This document shows positions 1-14,330 of a DNA stretch of 64,000 nucleotides, one piece after another. The translations under genes were made by a program, and so were the position numbers. Every line of letters starts with the position of its first letter. The stretch's first letter is position 1. This DNA comes from Cycas panzhihuaensis (Eukaryota > Cycadophyta): the NCBI GenBank assembly GCA_023213395.1, contig CM041465.1, forward strand, positions 228,291,741 through 228,355,740, read 5' to 3'. The notes beneath the pieces are model-generated. The model had not been told where the DNA came from and searched no databases. It saw only the letters and a program-made list of their open reading frames with translations.

Positions 1-2748
1 TCCCTCGAGGTAAGACTCCTCCTTCGTCGGGAAATGTTAATCCCTTAGGTATTTCCTTGCCATAATACTCCCCTAGACCGAGCTTGTTTCTTTGGTAAGT
101 CTCCACCCCAACTTGGCCAAAAGAGCAATGTTAAAAAGGCTTAGCCTTCTAACATTAAGGCCTCCAGCCCACTTAGGCTTACAAACCTTCTCCCATGACA
201 CTAGATGAAATCTTTTTTTATCCTCGACCCCAGACCAAAGAAATCTCTTTATAATGCACTCTAATGTAGAAAGAACCATACCTGACATCTTGCAATTGAA
301 CATTTGGTAAACTGGAATGCTCTGAAGGGAGGCCACCACTAGCTGGATTTTCCCAGCCTAGCTAAGGAGAGCCCCTTTCCATCCTGCCAGTTTCCTGTTG
401 AATCTACTCACTGCGGGGTCCCACAAGTTATTTCCCATCCTCCCCACAAAAAGGGGCATGCCCAGATATGAGGCAGGAAGGGGTCTTCTGGAAATTTCCA
501 GAGCCCTACTGGTCCTTCTCTGCTGCCTTTCCATTGTGTTGATGAAAAAGACAGATCTTTTATCTAGGTTGACTCTTTGATTTGTAGCCTTTTCATATGC
601 CTGAAGCCCAACTTTTAAGGCCCAACCCTCATCCAGGGAAGCCTTGCACAGAAAGATGTTATCATCCATAAACTGGTGATGAACAATATTATCCAAATTG
701 GACGATGCCTTCAAACTAGTTATCCACCCTAACCTCTGGGCTTCCATTGTGGCCCTCCTTAATAATTCAACCATGATAGTAAAAATGAAGGGAGAAAGGG
801 GATCGCCTTGTCTTAAACCCCTAGATCTAGAAAAGAAAGGTGTCGACCACCCATTTATAATCACCGAAAATGAAACCCTAGATATATAGCATTTCATCCA
901 GTCCCTCCAGACCTCCCCAAAACCAAATGCTTCTAAGCAATCCAATAGACAGTCCTAAGCCACCCTGTCATAGGCCTTAGACATATCTATTTTGATTATC
1001 ATACCTGCTTCCTTCTGATGTAGAGTTAAGTGTAGAGTTTCATGGACAATAATAATACCATCTGTGATTTATCTACCCTTGACAAATCCATCTTGATTTG
1101 GAGAAATGATAGCCGAGAGGGTCTCCCTGAGGCGATTTGCTAAGACCTCGGTCAAAATCTTGTATTTTACATTACAAAGGCTTATTGGTCTAAAATCTTC
1201 CATCACTTCCACACCCTCATTCTTCAGAATCAAGACCAAAAAGGTGGCCTGCCACTTCTTCAGTATAGTCTGCCTGAGAAAGAAATCATTTAACACTGAT
1301 ATTAGGTCCTCCTTGATAATTTTCCAGTATTCTTGAAAACAACCAGGCGAAAACCCATCCAGACCCGGGGCCTTATCCCTACCTATTTTGAATAAGGTGT
1401 TCTCGACTTCTTCCTGGGAGAATGGTTATGTCAGTTTTCTATTAAGAGCCTCAGAAATCACCTTCAGAATGTGTTGCATAAGACCAGCCCTTAGGTCAGG
1501 ATCTTGGCATCCAGGTTCTGCGTATAGCTCCTTAAAATATTCCATCGCAATACCACCAAACTGATCCTCTGACTCATGCGTCACCACGTCCATACTTCGA
1601 AGTTTGTTGATCATGTTATGTACCATATGCTTCAAGGTGGACAGATAGAAGAACTTGGTATTTCTGTCCCCCTCCTTAATCCGCTGCTCTTTGGATTTCT
1701 ATTTCCAGAGAATTTCCTCCCTAGCCAGCACTTCTTCCAATTTCCTGGTGGTGAGATGTTCAGAATGATCCAAGTCCTAGCTCCTTCCCTCTATTTGGAT
1801 CCTATACTCAACCCCTTTTAACTCCAACATCAGGGCCACTTTATCTTCAAAGATGTTTACAAAGATCTCCTTGTTCCATATCTTAATTTATTTTCTGATC
1901 CAACTTAACTTCTTAAAGAACCTGAACATCGCACTTCCGTGAACCGGAACTCCCCACCACTCACCAATTCGCCCCCTAAGGTCTGGATGTTTTTGCCACA
2001 TTAGTTCAAAATGGAATGGGGCCCCTTTGTGATTACCCAGGACAGACCCCTCAAGAACTAGAGGAGAGTGATCCGAACCAGACTTCGGTAGAGCCTCTAG
2101 TTTAGTTCCTTCAAAGTGGTAGGACCACTTATAATTTGTTAACATCCTATCTAATCTACATTGAATGTGGTTATGTCCTAAATGCCTGTTGGACTAGGTA
2201 AACCTAGCTCCCCTGAGTGGGACATCCATCAGGCCTCCTACTTGCAAAAACTCTCCAAGGTCAGACATGCTTTTGGTCCACCTAGTTTGCCCCCCTATCT
2301 TTTCTTCCAAGCTTAAGGGCGTATTGAAGTCCTCTGCCACCAGCTAGGAACCGTCCCAATCCTTATGGGCCTCCACCAATCTTTCCCATAAGCTCTTCCT
2401 ACCCACCACTGATGTAGGAGCATAAACATTGGTGATCTGATACTCCTTGTTAGACCGAACACAAACCAACCCTAAGGTTATGAAATGTTCGTGCATGCCT
2501 ACTACATAGCCTTTCCACCTATTTGGGTTCCAGAGGGAGGCCAGCCCCCTAGAGCCTATCGATCCTGCTACCGCCCTCCCATCTCCCCTTCTCCAGATCT
2601 TGATAAACACCTCTCTTTCCTTCACCTGGTCCAGTTTTGTGTCCTACAAGAGGACTAAATCCACGTTAATCCTAATCCTCGAATCCTTTACCAAATGCTG
2701 CTTTTAAGGGGCATTGAGGCCCCTTATGTTCCAGGACAAAACTTTCAT
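1..2748 (-). pseudogene. LINE copy 1 ORF2: endonuclease + reverse transcriptase, decayed
   Basis: Read from the ATG at 2748, the protein begins MKVLSWNIRGLN, the start of an APE-type endonuclease, and continues through the LDRML and SGSDHSPL endonuclease motifs to about 2040. The reverse transcriptase spans about 1400-360. It has [19 protein letters not shown], an MSKAYDRVA block and RGLRQGDPLSPF, with FMDDN in place of the usual YADD-type catalytic box. The region after RT (LWSGVEDKKRFHLVSWEKVC) runs to the window edge. Stops occur at codon 15, at codon 35 (bases 2646-2644, just before the expected catalytic Glu of the ETK motif) and after AYDRVA, where a Trp is expected. It would drive target-primed reverse transcription if intact, but is certainly defective. 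Confidence 0.9.
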
Positions 2749-2775
2749 GGATATCCTGGAAACCCCCCCCCCCCC

Positions 2776-4242
2776 TCAACCCTTCCTACTTCTTAGGGTA
2801 GGGCCCTCTAACGCCCCCCCTTCTTTAACGTACTCTGGAATCCCATATCGACCTGAGCTTGGGTTTTCTTATCTCTGAAAGCCTTTTTAGGAGGTCTTCC
2901 CACCTTCTTCTCCATCCCATAGTCTGGGGCCTTCTTCAAGTCTGGCATATTACCCTTAGAGACCTATTTACGAGTCCCACCTCCTCCCTTTTTCCAGATC
3001 TTTAGCCCGGGCCCAGGTGAACCTTCTGGCTTATGGCACTGCCACCCTCCGCATGAAGCGGTTCCTGAGGACCCCCCTCTTCAGGCTCTGAAAAATAATC
3101 CTCTAAGTCCCAGTTAATATTCTTTGCAAGCCGAGCCAAAGCCAGCTCAATAGCTGATGGGGAGGATTCCCCACCCCCAGGAGTCCGTCCAATGTCCTTT
3201 GTTTAGTTTTTAAATCCCTCTGCCACACATTGAGCTGAAACCATGTTTCTGTCATCCTCAACTCCTTTGGATTCTCCCTTTTCTGTCATAGTATTCGCTG
3301 GTACTTTACTACCTTCTCCCTGGGCTACCTTAGCTACTAGTTTCATACCATCTTTTAAATTCTCATTGGGGCATACCAATACGTGGTCTGACTCTACATC
3401 CATTCCCTGGCCTTCAATCAGCTCAGCGCCTTTAGGTGCCTCGATCCCTACACCTCCATCTACTACTCCTTCCTCTTTCTCTTTACATTCTTCCTGCTTT
3501 TCCATACTTGCTGGAACCCTCGGGCATTAAAAAGGGAGATGCCCCCTACACTTACACTTTTCACATCTGAAACCCTCCACCTCAAAGAATAAACTTTGGA
3601 TAATGGATCGACCATCCGACTCTATCTCAACCTCATTTGGGAGCTCACTATCAAGCCTAGCCAGTATGGTGAATCTTGCGCTCATCAACTGGGATCTATG
3701 TTTTGTTGCTGAGTCCATTGCAAGTAAAGGCCCTATGGTCCTGGCTACCCCTTTAATCGTCTCTAAATTCTAGAAATGCAAGGGTAGCCCTGGCATCTGC
3801 ACCCAAACTGGGGCTTGTTTAACCACCAGAGTCCCTGGGTGAAAATATGGGTGCCACTTCTCCAAAGACATGGCCTTCCTCCCAAACATCCATGGTGATA
3901 TAAGAAGAATAGGAATCAAATCCTCATGATTAGCGAACCTAAAAAGGATGCAACCCTTCGGCATTGCTATAACTTGAACTAGGTTTCCAGTTTTCCACTT
4001 GTTTCTAATCCACTCTCGCATAATGTCCAACCCTGGTCTTGGGCCCGAAAACCTACCCACTAGGTTGTTTTCCCAGTATTGAATAGTCTTTTTAGTGACC
4101 TCTTTAGGATTGAGACTTTATACCTGTTTCCAATCTTGATAAGGTATATTTCATGTTCTACATGGTTTCCATTCCTCAGTACATCAAGGTATGTCCTCCC
4201 AGGGGATGAGGATTGAGATTGGTTTAGTATTATTTGCATCAT
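2776..4242 (-). pseudogene. LINE copy 1 ORF1: RNA-binding (DUF4283-like, zinc knuckle) protein, decayed
   Basis: This frame-broken reading frame starts with MMQIILNQSQSS and matches ORF1 of LINE copy 2 throughout. The N-terminal half carries the plant LINE gag-like fold (DUF4283 type), with IREWIRNKWKTGNLV-like and LEKWHPYFHPGTLVVKQAPVWV motifs. A zinc knuckle follows at about 3530-3570 (CEKCKCRGHLPF, then a stop, then CP). In copy 2 a Gln stands where the stop is, so the stop is probably secondary. The acidic C-terminal tail (3203-3505) is low complexity. The end at 2776 is set by the shared RSRKG-stop, 27 bp before the ORF2 start. ORF1 proteins of this type bind the LINE RNA. Confidence 0.85.
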
Positions 4243-5600
<1,358 letters not shown>

Positions 5601-7100
5601 ATCTACTAAAGTTTTTGAAGAAGAGCAACAGGATCTACTGGCATTGTACAACACATTTTTTTACAAGCAAGATATATTAACTATATTTCTTTTCTAAAAA
5701 TTTTTAGCAAGTTTTATATATTATTTCAGCAGATTTTGATTATTATTGAGCTATATTTCTGGTTCAACAAATATTACTCAGATCTATTTTCAAATTTGTG
5801 CAGATCTATGCAGGATTTTCAGCAGTAAGTTATATACATTCAAGTTTTATTCTCATATTTAAGTTATTTCTCTTTAGATCTACAGATTTATCATATATTT
5901 TGACAGTTTACAAGTTATTTATCTACTTGTTTGATATTTTTTACAGATTTACAAAAGAGCATCAGCTGCATATAAAAGTTATCAAGTTTTCTTCAAAGAT
6001 CTGTAATTTGTTACTTCAGATCTGCTATTTTTTACTATAGATCTGCTATACTTAGGCCATATCTACAACATCTACATAATATTTTTTTGCAGATCTACTG
6101 AGTCTCACTTCATATATGAGATTTTTCATCATTTGGTGATATTTTCTACAAGTTTTTTAACAAGTTTATTATATTTTTCAATAGATTCACTCATTATTGG
6201 GTTATTTTTTATGATATAACGAGTATATTTAGTGTTATTTCACAAGATTTATGTAGATTCATAAAAGTGTTTTTGCAGCTATAAACTATATTTCAATCTA
6301 CAAAAGATAACAGTTGCATATCTGCAACTTTTGGGGCATTTTCAACGATTCGAAGCTTATCAAGCTTGTTTTTTCTGCTACAAATCAACTGTTTATCAGA
6401 TCTACAGTATTTGAGGCATATTCAATCTTTTGAAGAAGATATACACAAGATCAAGACAACTACAGCTACGTATTCCAGGTTCTTCTGTTCCATTTTCAAA
6501 TTTACACATATTTTGTACATCTGCTCAATATATTCCCTTGAAATTTTTTTCAAATACAAAAATATAAGCATTTTTTATGATATATTCTATTCAAAATATT
6601 TAAAAATTTGATCAATACTGTGACTCTGTTATATGAGTATATTGCTCCATTAAGTTGTTTTACTGTTATTATTTGAAGAAATTTTCAAAATCTAGATATT
6701 TTTCATATACCTACAACATATTTGAAAGTTTGTTTCAAATACAAATTTATAGATATTTTTTTTATATATATTTTTTGTCAATATATTAAAAAAAGGGAAA
6801 GAAGGATCTGGTTTATTTGAAGTATTCACGTTGAAAGGCCTATACAAATATGGGTTGAAGTACAAACTTTTTACCATTACTCATTAGTATTTCCAACTTC
6901 TAGCTTGGGTTATATCCTCCAAACCTAGTAGAGTCCTACTTTAACCTGCCATTCGTTTGATTTAATTCCATAACTACATTTTTTGAAGAGCAATCGTTCT
7001 TAACATTTGTTAGAATATTTTTTTCACTCAAGTGATACTCACATTGTGTAGATCCATATCCTTGATCAAAATCTGCTAAGTAATTTGGTAGCAGAACCAT
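5601..7100. other. AT-rich non-coding DNA with a cluster of AGATCT words
   Basis: No coding similarity was seen in either strand. The palindromic hexamer AGATCT occurs eight times between 5780 and 6403 (5780, 5802, 5876, 5997, 6018, 6039, 6091, 6398), mostly inside CAGATCTAC/GCT-type words. The stretch resembles a degenerate tandem or an LTR/leader of an unrecognised retroelement. A TTTGGTAGCAGAACC sequence at about 7084 is only weakly like a tRNA-Met primer-binding site. Confidence 0.4.
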
Positions 7101-9798
7101 ACTCACATTAAGAACCTCATTCTTCTCTTTGTCATATGTGTGATTTTAAGTTTAGGCTCAATTGTTGAGCCATATTTTTTAAAAGGACAAATATCCAAAG
7201 ATCAGACTACTCTACATCACCTTATGCAAGAAGCTTAAATGAAATCCTCTTTATTCCTTATTAACTTCAAAAGTATACAAAAGAGAATCCAAAGCCTTGC
7301 AGCCTCTTCTTTCCAAGCTCTCATGCCTGGTTCACCTCATTCCTTCAATATATTGGTTCTTTCAATCTACACTCATTGAACAAATATTGTAATCATACAA
7401 CGAGCACTATGGACATTTTGCAGCCTGAGATTGTTGCAAGACATTTTCCAGCTGTCCACAAGCACTCTAGACATAGCCCACTGCTCTACCAACTAATCCC
7501 CCAGCTATGTTGATTCGGGGCTATCTTGCTTCCCAATGAAGCAGAGATCATCAGAGGGCTTCCGTTGACGCATAACAATGCATTATTCTCACAGTGCATA
7601 ACAGGCTGTATATTTTCACCCTTAACATTTGCGCAGCCTCTGTTTAGCATCCGTTTGCGCAGCATACCCTCGCCTCGGCTGCCTCATATACACACCGTTC
7701 AGTCCACTTTTGGCTCCTGACGTTCATTGTTAATCGGCATAAGGCTCTACGTTGTCCGCTTTGTTCATCATTATTAAGGCTCATTGCCCTTTGCGTCTCC
7801 GTGTAGCAGCCTCGGTCGGCCTTGCTTGCCATTCATCCTGTGTACAGTTGCCTTTGCGTTTCATTGATTAAGGCGCTCGCCTTCCCATGCCCTTCATTTG
7901 CGTTCACTCGCCGTTTATGCGCGTTGTTGGCCACCTCTGTCGTTTGTTTGGCGTTGCCTCGTTATTGCAGCTGATTTCGCTGATTTAATAGGCTTGTTGT
8001 ACTAGCCTTGCGCGTGACCTGCGGTCGGCTTCGTTGTAGCTAAGGATCGCCTCATTATTGCAGCTGATTTAATAGCCTTGTTTATTGTTCAGCACTCTTT
8101 ATTGTTGTTTATTATTGTTCGTTGCGTGCATTAAAATGCTTGCCTTATACTTAGCTCCATCATTATTATAATAATAAGTTTTTTACTCAGTTTTAATAGT
8201 TTACTGGCTAACTTATTATACGGCTCCATTTATATCGGCGTTTTGGATAACGCAGACTCTTGGAAGGCGTCCCTCTTATCGCAGTCTTTTGGAGTGCCAC
8301 GCAGATAGCTGCCCATTTTCGTTCAGTGGCATTTCATTGATAACCACGCTCCTTTAATATAGTGCGTTTTCGTGTTACGGCTGTCTCTATTTAGTTTTTA
8401 ACATAAAGTTTAAAAAAAATAAAATCTATTGTATAGTTTTCTCAAATCCAATTTTAAGGGTTTAAGTTCTCCACCGGTCTCATTTAGTCATCACGTGTGA
8501 CTGCTAGCCACTTCCAAAAAGTTTTTTAAACGTTTTTTTTTTTTTTTAGGGTTATTAGAGTTTTTTTGCCATAACTCTTCACTGGAGCATCAGTTTCTGA
8601 CGAAACACCTCCACTAGATCAAAAATTTTCTGTACACCAATTTCGACTGGTCATATGACCAATTTGGTACCAATTTGACCTTGTTTCGACCTATTTAACA
8701 TCACACATTTAAAATTTCAGCTTTTTTCGCACTTTTAACAAAATCATTTTAGAACTGGCTATCATTTATTACTGGTACATTATTTTTACCCAAATTTCCT
8801 CTATAGTGATCCACATTCTATAGACTTCAATACCCACTTCTTACTTCAATTTTTTGAGTTTATCTTCATTAGTATTTTAATCACTGAAATTAGGAATTTA
8901 GTTGTTTTTTGTTTGTTTCTTAACATCTTACATAAAGACACCTCTTACCTTTTTCAATATAACTTTTTCATTTTATATCAGATTTCAATTCCGTTAGCTT
9001 TGTTGGGAAGCTGACTTATTTCTCTTCATTTTGACATATTTTTTAATATATTTTGATATTATCTTCCTGACTTTTAAATCATTCAAAGTTGAGGTACCTT
9101 ATTGCCTCAAATCTGCTATTTTTTCACCTTTTTAAATATATTTTTCAAAAATTTCTAATTAAAAGTATATTGAACAATGTCATAAACAATATTTGATCTA
9201 TTTTTCAATATTTTCTAAAAGTTAATTAGTAATTTTATGCAATTTTGTCTACCCTGCTCATGTTAGGCCCCACAAGGAGGTCTGTACCTTTGCATCATTC
9301 AAATCGTGATTTATTGATACCTGTTTTCAAAACCATTTATTTCATTGGATTCACATCTTATTAATCTACATATTGGTAGAATTTTAAGTTATTCTGACAT
9401 TATTCAGTATAGTTTTCAAGCTGTTAAAGTTGCGCATACAAGTACATCCTAATAAGCTTGTCTTTTTTTAAAATTTTTAAGAAAATTCTAGTTTATATCT
9501 CATTGTTTAACTCAGCATTTCTACTTGATCTTTCTATAAGCATTTTAAGCTATTTCGAATGAGCGTTTGTTCATAAGGCAATATATATTTTTCTCAAAGA
9601 AAAGTTATTTTTATACAAAAAGGGAAAGTTTTTCTTACATTGAAGATTTACATTTACTCATTTAAGAAATTGGTATTTTTGAAAACTCTTTATATTTCAT
9701 TCTCAAAAGTTTATCTCAGTTTTGCATAAGTGAAAAAGATTTTTTAAGTTTGCTTTCAAATGCATCATTATTTTCTTATTGATTACATTACTTTTAAA
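7101..9798. other. Non-coding stretch with a CpG-containing segment; possible leader of element A
   Basis: No gene is recognised. A perfect short inverted repeat (GGCTCAA-TTG-TTGAGCC) lies at 7155-7171. From about 7490 to 8350 the composition changes to CpG-containing sequence, with repeated words such as CATTATTGCAGCTGATTT (near 7961 and 8051) and TTTGCGCAGC-like units. On the minus strand, 7463-7500 reads GGATTAGTTGGTAGAGCAGTGGGCT, which resembles the D-arm/A-box part of a tRNA without the rest of one. 8360-9798 is AT-rich. By analogy with element B, which has a leader of about 2.2 kb before gag, part of this may be the leader of element A. Confidence 0.35.
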
Positions 9799-10410
9799 AT
9801 GGCACAATTCCCCATTTTTTATGGCTATAACTTTTCACTATGGTATGACACCATGCAAACTTACTTTATTGAACATGATCTTTTAAAGTATTTACAACAT
9901 TAATGTGACCTTAGCATTAAAGAAAATTTTAGAAAAGATAATGAAGTTTTAGGTTTATTATTTTGCACTATGACTGATGATATTTTTTCACTGGTTTCTG
10001 AATTAACAACATCTAAGTCTGTTTGGGATTTATTGATTTCCGTTTATGGGGGAGATACCCCCAATGTATTTGATGAAATTTTTGATGAGCATGTGAGACA
10101 GTTAACAGAACAGATAGATCATGACGACAACAACCATGAGGATTTAGATTAAATGCAGGACCACCTTGTTGTACAAGGATTTGATCCTCCATTTGAGGGG
10201 GAGCATGAAGATGAATCTTATGACATAACGAAGAATAAATCTGATGATATGACAAAGAATGAACGTGATGATATGACAGCGGTTCAAAGCATAAAGATTA
10301 CAAAAGTTCAAGTTCAAAGCCTTCTTAATGTTCCAGTTGACAAAGTCAAAATTACAGCTATTCATCTACATTTGCATCAAGTTTCATCTACTTATAGTTT
10401 TCCTACATAA
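9799..10410 (+). pseudogene. Element A: short copia-type gag (UBN2-like), decayed
   Basis: The frame opens MAQFPIFYGYNFSLWYDTMQ, matching the start of copia-type gag proteins (an F-x-G-x-NFxLWK-like block). It continues past an in-frame stop (about 9901) with LLFCTMTDDIFSLVSELTT and SKSVWDLLISVYGG, the central motif of the UBN2 family. A second stop lies at 10150-10152, and the frame then runs as an acidic/charged tail to 10408-10410. No CCHC knuckle, protease, integrase or RT follows; the polypurine tract begins only 134 bp downstream. The same protein, in the same position next to its 3' LTR, occurs in element B on the minus strand. It is best explained as the gag of a non-autonomous gag-only (TR-GAG-type) retrotransposon. 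Confidence 0.68.
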
Positions 10411-10544
10411 TTCTATGATAAAGAGACACATGTGGCTATAAGAGTGAGAAGAGTTGATAAAGATCAAGATCAGAATTTTAAAGTTTTTTTCAAGTACCAG
10501 TTCCATAAGTTCAAGGAAAAGATACAAGTGTTTGTACTGACATT

Positions 10545-10555
10545 AAGGGGGAGAA
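10545..10555 (+). other. Polypurine tract of element A
   Basis: AAGGGGGAGAA lies immediately before TGTTGGAGTG, the expected juxtaposition of a plus-strand priming tract and a 3' LTR beginning TG. Element B has the equivalent ATTATAGGGGAGAA before its 3' LTR. Confidence 0.65.
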
Positions 10556-10952
10556 TGTTGGAGTGTAATGTCATCACTCAACTCCCTCTTACCTACCAGG
10601 ATTGTGCACCTCAATTTAGGTATGTGATGCTCAACATGTCAAGGTAAGTTTAGTTAGTTTCATTTGAGTTAAGTGAATATTATTTTATTATTAATTTAAA
10701 TTCAGGGGTTGAGGAGTTTTCCTCCTCCCCCAAAACTATTTATATTATAGGGTGTACATCCCTAGTATCTTTACACACCGCCATCTTTGAGGAGATTTGT
10801 AATGCTCATTTCTACTACAATGAATTGAACAACAAGGCTTTCATGTGTTTATGCTATTGTGATTGTGATACATTGATGTATTGATATAATATTGATTTAT
10901 GTTTATTTGATATATGTTCTACCCTATTCTCCTGCTAGTATATATTCCTTCA
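10556..10952 (+). repeat. 3' LTR of element A
   Basis: It begins TGTTGGAGTG after the polypurine tract and ends CCTTCA, where the TA array starts. A central block (GTTGAGG..., CAAAACTAT, AGGG, CATCCCTAGTAT, ACACACCGCCA) aligns with the LTRs at 36587-36862, 36868-37142 and 40013-40288, and probably includes the promoter (TATTTATA). I compared it with sequence upstream and did not find the matching 5' LTR, so the 5' boundary of element A is unknown. Confidence 0.6.
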
Positions 10953-12446
<1,494 letters not shown>

Positions 12447-13090
12447 TGTTAGATATTGTGACAACAATCGTTTAAGGCTAAAATTTTGGCATGTTTTCAG
12501 TGTGGTTTGCCCCCCTAATCTTTCTCGGGGAGTTCCAAGGGGGGCGAGAGCCCTCCTTGGCCAGGGGGTGTTGAGGAGTGGAATGCCTCCCACTAGGAGG
12601 GGGTTTGTGGGCGATAGGCCCCGACTCGAAAAATTAACCATATAAACCATATTAAAATGTAAAGAGAATTAGGGTCGTTCGATACAAATACCCTAGATTC
12701 TACGGTTGAGATTCATGCCTTGGATATACCTCTCATGTAGCATGTTTTAAGGCTTTTCTTATTATGTTATATGTAACGTAATGTACTGTGATGAGGGCGG
12801 TGACTGGTTGTTGTTCCTGAGAGCACTCTGCTACTGAGATGTATTATTTCTCCATTCTACAGCAATAAAGATGGATACCTTTCCTGTGTGGATGTTTCCC
12901 TAGTACACTACTAGGGTTTTACCACGTTATATCAGGTGCATATGTGATGTTTAGCTTGTATATTGATGTTATTATATTATTTCTGATTTTACAACTTGTA
13001 TGTTAAATCTTAGTTTTGATTCCTGTTACTAGTTGCAAAATAGTTCAAATCTTATGGCAATTTAAGGTTTGGGATCCTGTATTCTCAACA
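12447..13090 (+). repeat. 5' LTR of copia element
   Basis: 644 bp from TGTTAGATATTGTGACAACA to ATTCTCAACA. It matches 17134-17760 along its length, apart from small indels in the G-rich segment near 12530-12600. It should carry the promoter and the polyadenylation signal of the element. Confidence 0.95.
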
Positions 13091-13092
13091 AG

Positions 13093-13104
13093 TGGTATTA
13101 GAGC
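13093..13104 (+). other. Primer-binding site (initiator tRNA-Met type)
   Basis: TGGTATTAGAGC follows the 5' LTR after two bases and matches the common plant TGGTATCAGAGC primer site, complementary to the 3' end of initiator tRNA-Met, at 11 of 12 positions. Confidence 0.85.
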
Positions 13105-13160
13105 TACTTTTGTTTTGGAGCGAGTTTGTGAATGTTTTAGTATCGACTTTTCTACTCTAT

Positions 13161-14330
13161 ATGGTGAAACTAGCAGGTGCAAAGTTTGAGGTAGAGAAAT
13201 TCAATGGCAAGAACAACTTCGAGTTGTGGAAGTTAAAAGCACATGATATTCTTGTACAGTAAGGTTTGTACAAAGCTCTTACAGGTAAATCGAGAAAACC
13301 CGCAAGGATGGACGATGATGATTGGGATGAATTAGACAAAAAGGCACTTAGCACAATACGATTGTGCTTGGTAGATAAAGTCTTGTTTAACATTGCAGGG
13401 GAGAAGACAGCAGCAGGATTATAGACCCAGTTGGAAGGCCTATATATGACCAAATTAATAATGAATCGAATCTACCTAAAGAGGTAACTGTACTCATTAC
13501 AGATGAAGGAAGGTACAAAAATTGCTAACCATTTAAATGTTTTCAATACTCTTATTTGTCAGTTGACTAGTATCGATGTTAAAATTGAGGATCAGTACAA
13601 GGTTGTTACCTTGTTATGCTCATTACCCAAATCCTAGGATAATATTATGACCTCAATTAGTTTTAGCACTATAGATGTATTGGATTATGATTCTGTTGCG
13701 AGTGCTTTGGTAATGGAAGAAGTGTGGAGGAAATCTAGTCTTGAAACCTCTACACTAGAAGCCATGATAGTAAGGGGTAGAATGTTTGAGAGAGGACAAA
13801 ACTCTAGGGATACATCAAGGTCCAAGTCAAAGAGCAAAAAGAGTAAGCTCAGGTGTTAGCATTGTAATAAGACCGGTCACCTCAAGAAGAATTGTTACAA
13901 AAGGAAGGAATTCCAGAAAAAGGAAGATCTTACCAAGGAGGTGAATCAGGTGGAGTCAAATCAAGGTATGGATGATGATGTCTTAGTTGCTTGTAATGTT
14001 TCTTATTATCACCATGACTAGTTATTAGATTTAGGTGCTTCGCACCATATGTGTCCACACAAGACTTGGTTCTCATCATACCAACCTCTTGATGGTGATA
14101 ATGTGCTTATGGGAAATGAAATTTCTTATAAGACAGTGGCTATTGGTAGCATCAGAATTAAGATGTTCGATGGGGTAGTCAGAACATTAACTGAGGTTAG
14201 ACATGTACCTGATTTGAAAAGGAATCTGATTTCCTTGGGTAAATTAGATTCAGGTGGTTTTAAGCATACAGGTAATGAAGGAGTCCTAAAGGTGTCAAAG
14301 GCGCCTTGGATGTTATGAAAGCCTTAAAGA
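13161..14330 (+). pseudogene. Copia gag and protease, decayed
   Basis: The ATG at 13161 opens MVKLAGAKFEVEKFNGKNNF, the N-terminal copia gag block. The gag body continues with DWDELDKKALSTIRLCL and SALVMEEVWRKSS motifs. A CCHC knuckle lies at about 13853-13904 (RC-stop-HCNKTGHLKKNCYK), with a stop inside it. The protease follows at about 14020: after a stop in the place of a Trp comes LLDLGASHHMCPHKTWF. The catalytic triad expected as Asp-Ser-Gly reads Asp-Leu-Gly here, so the protease would be inactive even without the stops. The protease continues through MFDGVVRTLTEVRHVPDLKR. Several stops replace Gln or Trp codons. Confidence 0.9.

Noticed and set aside
6690-7090. Candidate 5' LTR of element A ending before the TTTGGTAGCAGAACC site
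   Set aside because: Compared with the 3' LTR at 10556-10952 it shows no similarity at the start, core or end, so the primer-like site is probably coincidence.
7526-7832. Overlapping 62-64 codon frames on both strands
   Set aside because: No recognisable motif and no start context; open because of local GC-rich composition.
13157-13453. 98-codon minus-strand frame in the copia gag
   Set aside because: Antisense shadow of gag; composition and position explain it.
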